The notes beneath the pieces are model-generated. The model was not told the DNA's origin and made no database searches. It saw only the letters and a list, made by a program, of their open reading frames with translations. The position numbers were made by a program, and so were the translations under genes. From Polytrichum commune (Eukaryota; Streptophyta; Polytrichopsida; Polytrichales; Polytrichaceae), in NCBI GenBank assembly GCA_950295325.1, contig OX485803.1:58605554-58669553 (forward strand): 64,000 nucleotides of DNA, read 5' to 3'. Shown in pieces: positions 12,542-22,800 of this stretch. The first letter of the stretch is position 1; every line of letters begins with the position of its first letter.

Positions 12542-14625
12542 GTGTATTTTTGTGCAAGTTTTTATGTAGCATTGTGTGTGGCATGTTAGAATATAACTTG
12601 ATGTGAATGGTAGTTATTGTTCACAACCTTAGTTGCTAATTGCAACTTTGCATCCAAAATTTGATCCACCATAGGGTGTAGAAAAATACATGCTTTAGAC
12701 AATTATAACTACTATTAGAGTCCCAAAAAATACTCACTCCTAGAAAATTATGTGATTCAAAGGTGTTGGAGTTTCCCCCAATAATTACCATGTTCTCTCA
12801 TGTGACCCTTTAAACTACGAGAGACTTACCCCATGTGGCTACTTTCCCAAGGGATACGATGGACATGAATTCATCCCTTGCTATGGCCATGCATTCATAA
12901 CATTACTCAACTTCCAACTATGATCCCTTTCCAGTAGGGGAGCACATAATGAGAGGTTGGATGCCATGTTATAATCTAGCCATATATAATATAATGTCTC
13001 ACATGCTTAGCAAGTGTAGATCAAATCCAGGGTGCCGCGTGGGTCCTCTCATGTCACACAACATGAAGGTTGTGCATGCATGCAATGTAGTTCTAAGGTA
13101 AATTCAAACAAAGCAATTTATTACACTATGGCAATTATGGTGACCCCTAGGTTTAACTTGATGTTAGTTTCACTTCCATGTTATAAAAAATACTCAAATT
13201 GAATATGGTTCGTTTTGCAAGAAAACCCAAAATTAAATGTGGCATAATCCCCAATATCTTTCCAGCCCCACAGTGCACGGGCCTTCAACTAAGATATGTC
13301 ATGCTATGGTCCGAGATGACCCTCAACTATTGGATGATAGTGGAGAGGCACCCAAATCAAATGGAGTGGTTGGCAGTTAGATTCCATCCGTGAAATCATC
13401 TCTCTACTTGATTGAAAACTAAGCAAGTGGTCAAGTGCTTTATGTGTTCAAAAATATATAAAAATGTAATAAATAAAAATCTGCTAACAACCAATGTGGT
13501 AAATTATGCTTCCTGTACACTACTCTCTCAATGTCAAATACATCTATTGTTGGCAAGCCAGTTGACAAGATTTTGAGAAATCCTATAGGTTTTAATGTGT
13601 TGTAAGAGACTATTAGGTGAATGGAAACAACAATACAAATAAAAACAAACAAAATCAGACCAGATGATTCAGCAATAAATTACTTCAGATTATTTTTCTA
13701 AAAAATGATTACATCACAATGGCATAATAAAGGAGCACTTTTTGAATTTTCAACCATATTAGCATATTCAAAGCCAACTAAATATATAATGACAAAAACT
13801 ATACAATTCTTGACAGTACAAGAGTTGATGAATTCACCACATATCATAGTTTTAAGTGTTTGCATGGTTGGTCCCTCTTCCGTGAAACTATGTTTTAAGT
13901 AAATCTAGACTTCTGCATGAAATTGGACATAGTCAAATTTTAGATGTACACTTTTGTTGGCGGACCCTATGGTAGAAATGACAACAACTAATCTTAGAAG
14001 CGGACTACATCTCTTGTTGTAGCACGTGTTAGTTGCATGCACACTGTGTTGTTTGTGAAAAACACACATCTAGACAAATTATTTGACCACATTGCTTCCC
14101 AAAGCATGTTAAATTTTTGCAATGTGCGTGTTTCAATTATGCAAAAGAAACAATCTCAAATGCATGATTGATGTGCACAAGTCATTTGTCCATATTTACT
14201 TAAGTCATGGTTGTGATTTGGAGTTCCTAGTAGGAAAATTACACGTAGAGAAGCTCTTGATATAGACACACACACACACACATTCAAATAAATTTGACAC
14301 TCTACTTGTGCTCCATAACCATAGGAGAAACGGGGAGAGAGAGGCGGGTTTCTAGCTTGGTGGACATTTATCACAGTAAATTTGAAAGCATAGTATACAT
14401 ACATGAGTCCGTTTCTGAGCCTATTATTGGTTCATATGCATTTGTTATTCTCTATAAATATTCTTGTATATAAGAGATTCCATGTTATAGTCCCCCATGC
14501 ACGTCATCTAGCTTTTCAATGAAGAATCTACCTCCCAAGGTTTTGGGGGTGACACTCAATGTCGGTGGCCATGACTCACGTGAATGCATTCTAATAATGA
14601 TATTCCTAGTGCTTGGACCTAAATT

Positions 14626-14628
<3 letters not shown>
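12542..14628. other. Unassigned intergenic DNA
   Basis: No gene recognised; a short (AC)n run lies at 14267-14282. Short open frames here lack conserved motifs. Confidence 0.4.

Positions 14629-14703
<75 letters not shown>
14629..14703. repeat. (CT)n(TA)n compound microsatellite
   Basis: About 25 CT units followed by about 12 TA units. The Ser-Leu and Tyr-Ile repeats in the overlapping frame are an artefact of the repeat. Confidence 0.95.
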
Positions 14704-15935
14704 TCCTCTTTTTCATAAAACACTTGAAACAATAAATCAGTAAATTTACTTCCAGATTTATCCTATTGACTTTTAAAGTAAAATGTTGCTTTTTCTTAAT
14801 AAAATCAAACATCTAGATTTTATCCACATGTTGTATTTTATTGGTTTTTCTACATCAAGTAGGTTTAAATGTATTGAACAATTACAATTATATTAAATAT
14901 AAAACTTGGTGCATTTTAACTTCATACACATGGGGTTTGTTCCTTTTCAATATTGGTGAATTACCTTATTGTGAAAGTCATGAGTTTTTTATAAAAATTT
15001 ATGAGTTCTTTAATTTCTTTATCAATATGAATCATTGATCTTAATGATTGGATTTGACATAGAACATGTTCTTATTTGGAGTATATTTTAATTTACATTC
15101 ATATTGGTTGGCATACAGATCATTGTTCTTGACATCCACCTAATCATTTTCAAACCATTTTCCATCAATAAGTAATCTAAAACCCCTAGATAAATCAAAG
15201 TCAATTCACATTTGGTATGGAGGGCTAAAAACGTGACTTTTATACATTTGTGGGAAAATGAAACTATGCATGTCAAAGACCTTGTTTTTTTCTCAAATAA
15301 TAAGATTTATTCTGAAGGGTTTCAACTATTCTAGGGTCCATATAAAACGTTGCTCGTAGATATTTTTAACATATTTGTTTTAAAAAATGGTGGACTTATT
15401 GATTTGAAGTGCAACGAAAAATGCTAAGGAAGGATAAATTAACCTTATTATATATTGCACAAGCCCAAAACCTCAAATGACTACATTGTCATTTGAATGT
15501 ACAAGATATAGTCACACCATACATATATAAGAATACTCCAATATGTAGGGTTAGGGTCAAGGTAGGGATTATCCATATGGATGCCTTCTTTACAAATTTC
15601 TTGTTCCTATGTTTTTGTTTTTTCAACAAACCTCTCAGAATTTGCAAAGAAAAGGTGGGTGTTTTCTTATCAAAGATGCCATGTTGTCAATCAAGGGGCA
15701 TCCAAGGGCTGTTTTGATGGAGATTGGGGATCGTGTTATTGATCATCCCAAGCTTTACATGCACTCGGGCAACCCCATAGTTGTGGGGCATTGGTCTTGA
15801 GGATGCCAAGGTTACACATGTAGCATTGGTTGTCAACATCAACAATAGTCTCGCTCTCCAAGATTTGTTAGCCACATCTTTCCTCCAAAGTGACCTAAAT
15901 TTCTATTCCTCTCCCATTCCTCCATGACCAAGAAT
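14704..15935. other. Unassigned intergenic DNA
   Basis: AT-rich; no gene or element recognised. Overlapping short frames at 15493-15875 show no family motif. Confidence 0.4.
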
Positions 15936-16241
15936 CTACGTACTAAGGCTTTGTTGAAACGTTACAAACGATCGTTGCAATTCATCATACATTTGTTTAG
16001 CTTCCGTTTGAACATCGGAGCAAAGCAATTGGTCATCGATGTCAAGGACATCTCTATGTAAAGTTTCAATGTCTTTGAAGTCGGTAGCACTTTCATATTC
16101 AACAATGAGTTCACATTGTTGGGCTTCAGTCAAGCGGGTTGCCTTAGGTTTCATCCGTTCCCCGTTGCGATTCATTGAATGAGAGTGTCTAGAAAGTGAT
16201 ATGAGTAAAGTGCGCACCAACTGCTCCAATTCAAAGTGCAT
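15936..16241 (-). CDS. Unrecognised 101-codon frame, probable relic
   Basis: Open frame with ordinary, charged composition: acidic patches and a predicted helical C-terminal half (LHRDVLDIDDQLLCSDVQTE). Immediately upstream, in another frame, a 22-codon coding-like stretch (VDHFLHYLVERIDPIVLKYA) runs into a TGA at the frame's start. That suggests a longer protein broken by a frameshift at about 16240 rather than a genuine start at this ATG. I do not recognise the family, and no promoter or splice context is convincing. Confidence 0.25.
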   Translation of the reverse strand: MHFELEQLVRTLLISLSRHSHSMNRNGERMKPKATRLTEAQQCELIVEYESATDFKDIETLHRDVLDIDDQLLCSDVQTEAKQMYDELQRSFVTFQQSLST

Positions 16242-16305
16242 ACTTGAGCACTATAGGATCTATCCGCTCAACAAGGTAGTGTAAGAAGTGATCCACAAAA
16301 GGACA

Positions 16306-18502
16306 ACATTACCTTTATGTAATTAGAGACTCTCACCCGCAATAAGGTTGATTTTGTGACAATCTCACCTAATAATCCAACATTAATGGACGCTCTTAGT
16401 GAATAGAAAAAGGCTCATTTCTTTAAAGAAATTTGCAATTTTTTGGAGGTTGCATATGATTGGTTTTTTTTTTTTGAAAGTTTTATGATAGACTCATGTA
16501 GATTTGCATATCTATAGATTTTTTTTACAAGCTAATAAGCATTCTTGAAATAGAAAAAGTTCATGGAAGTGATGCTTTAAGGCTCATCTACAGTATGCCA
16601 ATTTTCAATAATGGGTTCAAGAGAGGATTCTTAGTATGGAGGAGGTTCCTACGAATGGCCACATTTTTCCTAAATAGGGTTTCTGCGGAGTGCCACTTGA
16701 AGGGAATGGGACCAATCTTGGGGATGTCTCAATGAGCGATGTAGATGTCAATGGTTGGTTTGTAAGGGCATGTATTAATATTGACAATACACATCAATCA
16801 TATTCATCTCATCTTCATAATATTGCTCAAGGCTTTGTGTTTGCCTAAGTTGGTATTTCTTGAAATTTGGGGTGCCCCGAACATTTGGGAGTGGGTGATA
16901 GGATGAGAGTCAAATAACCTTCATTGAGAATATGGTACAACAACATGGAGCTTATGAGGGTTGGCTCAAGAAGTGCTCCCTCAATTTTAGAGGCAAAACA
17001 ACAACCCTTGTCTGATCAGGGTTTGTTGTGGGATTATTGGCTTGTTGTGAGACAAAGCAAGATCCAATAATCCAAACATGACCTCGATCAGAGAGTTGAT
17101 GGTACCATATTCCCTATTGGGTAGCTCAAGCTTCCCGGCAATCTTAGTATTCATGAGGTGAGTGTAGATGAGCTTGCATAGGTTTTGGATAGTATTGAGT
17201 CCATTCCAGTGGAATTGGGCCCTAGTTGGACCACTCTACTTTAGAAAAATATGTGCCCAATTCCATGGACATTCTCATTCACCAAGATAATTAAGGTCAA
17301 AACCTAAACCCATCAAAGGGAGGGATGAAACTAAATTTGGAATTGCACAAAGCCCTTTAGGCATTTAGGGTGATTTATGTCCCAAAAAAGGGCCCCTTCT
17401 TGTTGGTATTGGCGTCAACATCATGTGCACATGTTCATATGCCATGCACAAGTTGTTTATTAATTAGTAGCATAAGTGGACTTCACACAATGTGAATTCA
17501 ATCATGTGATGTACAAGAAGCCCATATAACTTATGAGAAGTGCTTCAAGTTGAGATCTATATCATAGGGTATGTCTATATTTAGTGGGAACACGTGAGAA
17601 CACAAGGTATTTTTAGGGGGGGTACTAAAGTGGAGAAGGTGAATATTGTGGATCCTACTATCATGTAATTTTCTAGCATTCATTATTTTTTAGGACCCTA
17701 TGAGTAGGTTAACTTGGTATTTATTCTTCTTTTACATGGGCATATAGTAGTTATAAATTATAGGTTTGTTGATGTCATGTGAAATCTAACATTTACATAT
17801 ACAAGATTGTAATTCAACATAATTTACCTTAGTATGCATTCAACTCAGTCAAAACATACACACATGAAAATGGTAATAAAATGCTTGGGTTTCAAAACAC
17901 ATGCAAATGCTTTTAAAAACACAATCACATACAAACATGTAGCATTATAACACAACTAGCCAACACCAACCACAAAGATTGTTTAGGGTTTATACATTTA
18001 GTTATGAAGCAATTTGTGTCATTGTTCAGGTTTAAGTGGTTAAAATTGCTTTATACACAACATCTAGCATTTTGTGCTCAAGTCTACACCTGCAGATTCT
18101 AGTCCAAAGTGCCATTGGTGATCCTCTAGGGTTATTACTTACAGGTCTTTCCGAAATTTCTCTTTGGCTAGCCAATATCTAGCCATAACCTTGGCATCAA
18201 CTAATGTGAACTTAAGGTCAGTGATCTCACCACTAACTCTAGAACCGGCATGTGGCGGCAATGGTTGGTTAGAGTCATCAAGGGGGTAAGATCTTGGATT
18301 CCGGCCTCCTCTGCTAAGCACCAATGATCGGGGAGATCCAGCAGCTAGTTGTAAATTAGCTGAGTGAAATTGCAAGATTATCGATTTTTTGGGGAGATTT
18401 CGGTTGTATAACTGAGTTAAATATGAAGAGTATAGGAAATCAACCGACGAATATGAGATAATGTAGGAAATTTAACCCCTCAGGCTCAGAAAATGGCGGA
18501 AA
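16306..18502. other. Unassigned DNA with decayed coding scraps
   Basis: No intact gene. Around 16600-17300 the plus strand holds coding-like phrases in changing frames interrupted by stops (for example FKRGFLVWRRFLRMATFFLN), suggesting an old retroelement relic of unknown family. A 78-codon frame at 18139-18375 (-) is unrecognised. Confidence 0.3.
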
Positions 18503-19660
18503 TGAGTTGGGTCTCCCGAGGGTATAGGCCCGGGTATGCAACTCCCATATTATACGCAAGGGGCATCATATTAAAAACGGCTTAGAGGACGGCTTTTATA
18601 AAAATTATATCAAATTATATCAAATTAAAATGATCAAAAATTTGGGTGAAGACCAAATTAAATAAAATGAGATGAAAAAAAGTTGGGTGGCATATTTATT
18701 TAAAAAAACTCCAACGTATATAAACAATTGAAACACCTAGTTTTTTAACCTTGTAGAGCGTCTAAGAGTATTCAATGTAGATGTCGGATTAGTATTCACA
18801 AATGATAGAGGGTCCTTTCGAGGTCTCCCTCTTTTGGAAGGAGTTGTGGCAATTACAGGTGTAACATATTCCTTCTCCCTATCTCTACCTCCACTACATG
18901 AGCCTTTACGCTTCATCTCACAATCCATGTGTTTGTTTAAGCCAAGGATGACCCTCCCAAATGAGCACAAGCACACTCCAAAGCGACGACACAAAGGCTC
19001 CAAAGCAAAGCCGCACACTCCAAAGCAAAGACACAAAGGCTCCAAAGCGAATATATAGAAGCCTCAAACCCTAAGCCCTAACCCTAAACCGGGAACCCAT
19101 GATATTTTGAAATACCCCATGATACCCTTGAGTAGTCGGGGCACCATATGATGTATATGGTCTTAAAAATACATACCTCAACTATATCCTAACACAAATC
19201 ATTAGTTTTCTATCCCAACAGTTAGACCAGTAAGTTGCCTATACATAATTTCTAAAAATCCACACTAATATTTGCCTCCAATTAGAATTATAAGCCACGA
19301 ATAGTTGCCTCCCATTAAAATTATAAGTCATTCACAATGTTAAAATTTTATTAAAAAGTCCAAAAAGTTGGGTAGTTTGACCTATGGTACATGTATTAAA
19401 AAATCATATAATTAGGTATTTAATGCAATTATATGCTTCAAAATATATTCATTTCCTATATATGATTACATTTTTGGATTCCTTGTTAGAAGGGCTACAA
19501 GGGTTTCCTACATTAAAACAAATTGTATCACTCAATATTGGACTAAAATGCATTATAAGTGATTATAATCAGGATCATATCATACGGGAGTTGCGTACCC
19601 GGGGGTATAGGCGGATATTGGCTAGTCTCCCAAGGGTATGGGCGGATATTGAATGAGGGA
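18503..19660. repeat. Possible terminal-inverted-repeat pair
   Basis: Positions 18529-18554 (CGGGTATGCAACTCCCATA) match the reverse complement of about 19570-19602 (CGGGTACGCAACTCCCGTA) with two differences. Both are flanked on the outer side by a CTCCC(G/A)AGGGTAT-type block (18505-18520 and around 19625-19640). The pair encloses about 1.1 kb. No target duplication was found, so a transposon is only a possibility. Confidence 0.35.
18737..19045 (-). CDS. Frame ending in an AT-hook, unrecognised
   Basis: 102-codon open frame. The first 35 residues are Cys/Phe/Leu-rich and derive from a TTTGGAG-type repeat in the DNA (about 18965-19050), so they may not be genuine. The rest is hydrophilic and contains SKRGRPRKDP, a canonical AT-hook core (RGRP flanked by basic residues), near the C-terminus, ending RRSTRLKN. 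AT-hooks bind the minor groove of AT-rich DNA. This may be the last exon or a relic of a DNA-binding protein; no other domain is visible. Confidence 0.3.
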   Translation of the reverse strand: MEPLCLCFGVCGFALEPLCRRFGVCLCSFGRVILGLNKHMDCEMKRKGSCSGGRDREKEYVTPVIATTPSKRGRPRKDPLSFVNTNPTSTLNTLRRSTRLKN

Positions 19661-19688
19661 GGTTCTCAGCCGTGTAGGTGACACGAAA

Positions 19689-19934
19689 CTTAACGATGCT
19701 TTTGCTTCATTATTGCATTTCATTGTTGACGGCTAGCGTTTAGAATGTATTATGAGTGTGTCTATGGAAGATCTTTGTGGTGATCTTGATAATGTACTAA
19801 TGGAAGCCATAGCTTTATGAAGGAACTCTACAAAGTTTAGATGGTTGTTTTCACATCCACAAAGATACCTTTCAGGGCGTTTTCCTCTTGAAGGTGAAGA
19901 TGATATTGTTGATTTTGACTCTAATAGTTGGTGA
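19689..19934 (+). pseudogene. Coding scrap with two internal stops
   Basis: One continuous 82-codon frame with protein-like composition (for example MSVSMEDLCGDLDNVLMEA and WLFSHPQRYLSGRFPLEGED) interrupted by TAG at 19734-19736 and TGA at 19818-19820, ending in TGA. I do not recognise the family. A further coding-like piece at 20198-20395 (KPTYLSMPEFLAGCHYNEEE onward) follows a TGTTTGTAG acceptor-like site, so both may belong to one decayed spliced gene. Confidence 0.35.
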
Positions 19935-20045
19935 ATTTCATTTTTGTATATAGTATGCTATATTAGGTTACTCTTTTATCATGTTGTGGCCTCAAATCTG
20001 ATATGAGGTTTTAAGACCTAGGTATGATAGAAGAGTTTATCCATG

Positions 20046-20065
20046 GCCATCAACCGGTTGATGGC
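20046..20065. repeat. 20-bp perfect palindrome
   Basis: GCCATCAACCGGTTGATGGC is self-complementary over all 20 bp, with no spacer. It sits 9 bp before a tRNA B-box-like GGTTCAAATCC, but no full tRNA can be folded. Confidence 0.85.
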
Positions 20066-20197
20066 TTATTTTAGGTTCAAATCCTGCTACGGATAAATTG
20101 TTGATCATTCTTGTTGGATGTTGATATCGTTACATATTATTGTTGTATGTTGATATGTTCTTTGGACATTGTTGTTGAATGGTGTATGGTGTTTGTA

Positions 20198-20395
20198 GAT
20201 ATAATTGGAAAACCAACTTACTTATCAATGCCCGAGTTTTTGGCCGGTTGTCATTACAATGAAGAGGAAATTAACCGGCACTTGAAAGAAAATATAGGAT
20301 ATTGGCCGATCCAAATTAATGACAACAAGTTTGCAACCGATCAAATCCTAAAAAAACCGGTAGAAATTATGAAGGGACGGATTTTAGCTGGTTGA
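20198..20395 (+). pseudogene. Possible isolated exon, unrecognised
   Basis: The frame following TTTGTAG at 20192-20198 encodes a hydrophilic, protein-like segment of about 65 residues (PEFLAGCHYNEEEINRHLKE, then WPIQINDNKFATDQILKKPV) ending at a stop at 20393-20395. Codon composition looks coding, but no family is recognised. Upstream sequence in the same frame is hydrophobic and less protein-like, supporting an intron boundary near 20198. Confidence 0.3.
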
Positions 20396-21433
20396 GCTCA
20401 AAAATCTCCCGAACCCTGCTAAGCACTCTAGAGTTCGTTGGGAGTCAAAAGCAAAATCTAGGTCAACCACACACATGCACTTTTTAATTTCAAGGTTGGG
20501 TTTAGCTAGTGGCAAAACATATACATATGAAGATACCCAATTAAGCCCCTTGGAGCTAATCATGCATCTACTCTCAACATCAAATGAATTTAATGGGCCA
20601 ATCTACAATATGAATGCCTACAATAGTAGTCTAAGTTTGGCATATGTGTCAACTTTAGTACACTCGCAAAGTCCAATAAATTTTGGACTAGCATTGGAAT
20701 CAACAAGTGAGAACAATTTCAAATTTAAAGGCATAGCGAACTTGATTTGTGACTAGCAACCTCTCAAAAACTTTAAACCTCAAGTAGCTCAAACAAACGC
20801 CTCATGTTGACGTAACATTTTTCCTCTGCGTCGACAACTAAACCTAAAAGAATGAGAAATCACAACAAAATCAAAACCCTAAACTCTACCCATCTACCAA
20901 GCAAGCAAAGAACTGAAATTAGGAAAGATGGTTATTTTGATGGGCACACCTTAGAAAAGATGACTATTCTCGTGTGCCTACTCCTGAACCTTGATCAATC
21001 AACCATCAACATTTGCTAAGTTTGGAAGAAGGTAAAAGTTTGCACATAATAAAAAACTTTGGAGGGTTCATGCAAACCCTAACTGTGAACTCACAATGCC
21101 AAACATAATGTTTAGGACCCTTTCCCACGTCTAACATGACATATTACATTTAATTACAAAGATACATCCATGAGATGTCATCCAATGGTGTTCATCCATA
21201 GTGTAGGGCCCTTATATATTATATTAATTCCCTGCCATATTGAACCCTATAATATGTTAGTTTTAGAATTTCTTTAATATGATCAATTTGTAAATACCCT
21301 AATTTATTTACACCATGGAGTTTGATATATAACTTGGCCTTCTTTACAAGTACATATTTTATAATTTGTAAGTTGCAACTTTAAAATGAATCTTATATTT
21401 GTTCACATGTAGTTTTCGAAAATACAATAGTGA
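20396..21433. other. Unassigned intergenic DNA
   Basis: No recognised gene. A 93-codon frame at 20475-20756 (+) reads as plausible protein but has no motif I can name. Confidence 0.3.
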
Positions 21434-21446
21434 CCCCCCCCCCCCC
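21434..21446. repeat. C13 homopolymer
   Basis: Thirteen consecutive C residues followed by GCGGG. One of five plus-strand C runs of 11 or more in this window. Confidence 0.95.
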
Positions 21447-21666
21447 GCGGGTCACCTATAAACTTGATGTGTTGTTGGAGTGGATTGAAAACAATTCAAT
21501 CCAAGTGCTCCTACCTCAATATATTTGTAATTATTTTGAGAGGTGCAAATAACACTTCCCTAAGGTATTCACTTCTCTCGTTGTCGGGTAGAGAGGGTTC
21601 CGCCTTGGGAAAGCACTGGGCTTCTGGCTGCAACTAGATTTTATCGGACCCGTCGAATCTTCTGGT

Positions 21667-21774
21667 CTTCAATCGAGTCTTCTGGTTTTCTAGTCTTCAA
21701 TTTCTTCAATTTCTTTTAATCTTCAATCGAGTCTTCTGGTCTTCTAGTCTTCAATTTCTTTAATTTCTTTTAAT
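21667..21774. repeat. 54-bp tandem repeat, two units
   Basis: Two units beginning CTTCAATCGAGTCTTCTGGT start at 21667 and 21721. They differ at a few positions and are pyrimidine-rich. A degenerate third unit follows. Confidence 0.75.
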
Positions 21775-21971
21775 CTTCAATCTCTTTCCCGTTGACCTAT
21801 CCTGTTGCGGCTCTATATGGGTAAAGGGTAAGGGTAGTGTGATAAGAAACCACGGGCTTCGGACGGGTAAAACGGGATGTCAGAACACGAACTGACGTCC
21901 GAAAGATTGGCTCCTAAACTTTCAAACCCATGGTGACCAGCAATCGCGCCTCACCAGTGGGAACGACAGAA

Positions 21972-22088
21972 AACAACCTTGTGGGTGATCAATCCCACTT
22001 CGTTGTCACAAACAACCTTGTGGGTCATTAATCCCACTTCGTTGTCACAAACAACCTTGTGGGTCATTAATCCCACTTCGTTGTCACA
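21972..22088. repeat. 39-bp tandem repeat, three units
   Basis: Units start at 21972, 22011 and 22050. Each contains ACAACCTTGTGGGT, a spacer and CCCACTTCGTTGTCAC; the inner GTGGGTCATTAATCCCAC forms a hairpin. Units 2 and 3 are identical and unit 1 differs at two or three positions. Because 39 is divisible by 3, the array stays in frame as a 13-residue repeat (CDNEVGLMTHKV plus V) in a 79-codon minus-strand frame, which is unlikely to be a genuine gene. Confidence 0.9.
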
Positions 22089-22574
22089 CAGGAAACAAAT
22101 TACGATGCAGAAATGAAATGCAACTAGCCTCCAAAACCGGCTTGGAATCACACACACAAGAAAAAGACAACGTGCCACAAGCAACCACACATTCGAGTCT
22201 TGAAGCCTTCAATTCTTCAATCTGTCCGTCTTCTATGGTCGGTCGAAGTCTCAGCTCTTCTTTTAAGAACCAACAGACTTCCCTCCACTCAAACAAGCAC
22301 AAATCTTGATTGCTAACTTCCAAAACAACAAGTGAGATCTCTCATGAATCACAAATCCCTCGTATTTTATTTCATATTCTTCTCAAAACAACTCACACCG
22401 TGAGCTTCGAATCCACTTCTCTCTCCCCACAACTTCTCTCCCACAATAATCACATAACATCTTTCCTTCACCACCTCTCTCTATCCATGCGAGAGACAAA
22501 GTTCTATCTTATCCTCATCACATGGCTTCTAATCACCCATTGGTCCAAAAAGTAACTCAAGATAAACTAAGTAA

Positions 22575-22800
22575 GACTAAAAAAGGTAAAGTAAAGGCAA
22601 CACTAAGAGTAAATTGTGAGTAAACAAAAGAATAAAGGTAACTATCCACTTCTATCCACTTTTATCCTTTGGTAAAGGTAACTAAGAGTAAACTATGAGT
22701 AAATAAAAAGGTAAGCAACTTCTATCCACTTCTATCCTTAGGTAATGATAACTAAAATAAACTATGAGTAAATAAAAAGGTAATCTACTTCTATTCTTTA
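22575..22800. repeat. Degenerate tandem repeat of about 75 bp
   Basis: Three imperfect units, each with GAGTAAACTATGAGTAAAT-like sequence followed by AAGGTAA and TCTATCCACTTCTATCC, are spread over about 225 bp. Non-coding. Confidence 0.65.

Noticed and set aside
14519-14743. 74-codon frame with Ser-Leu repeats
   Set aside because: Most of it is the (CT)n(TA)n microsatellite.
19063-19090. Telomere-like CCCTAA motifs
   Set aside because: Only two or three degenerate units (CCCTAAGCCCTAACCCTAAA), far too short for an interstitial telomere array.
20039-20096. tRNA-like sequence with GGTTCAAATCC B box
   Set aside because: The acceptor ends could pair at 6 of 7 positions, but only 58 bases lie between them, the T-stem is weak and the intervening palindrome leaves no D-arm and anticodon arm.
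21972-22088. CRISPR-like appearance of the 39-bp units
   Set aside because: The repeats are directly contiguous with no unique spacers, and the sequence is eukaryotic.
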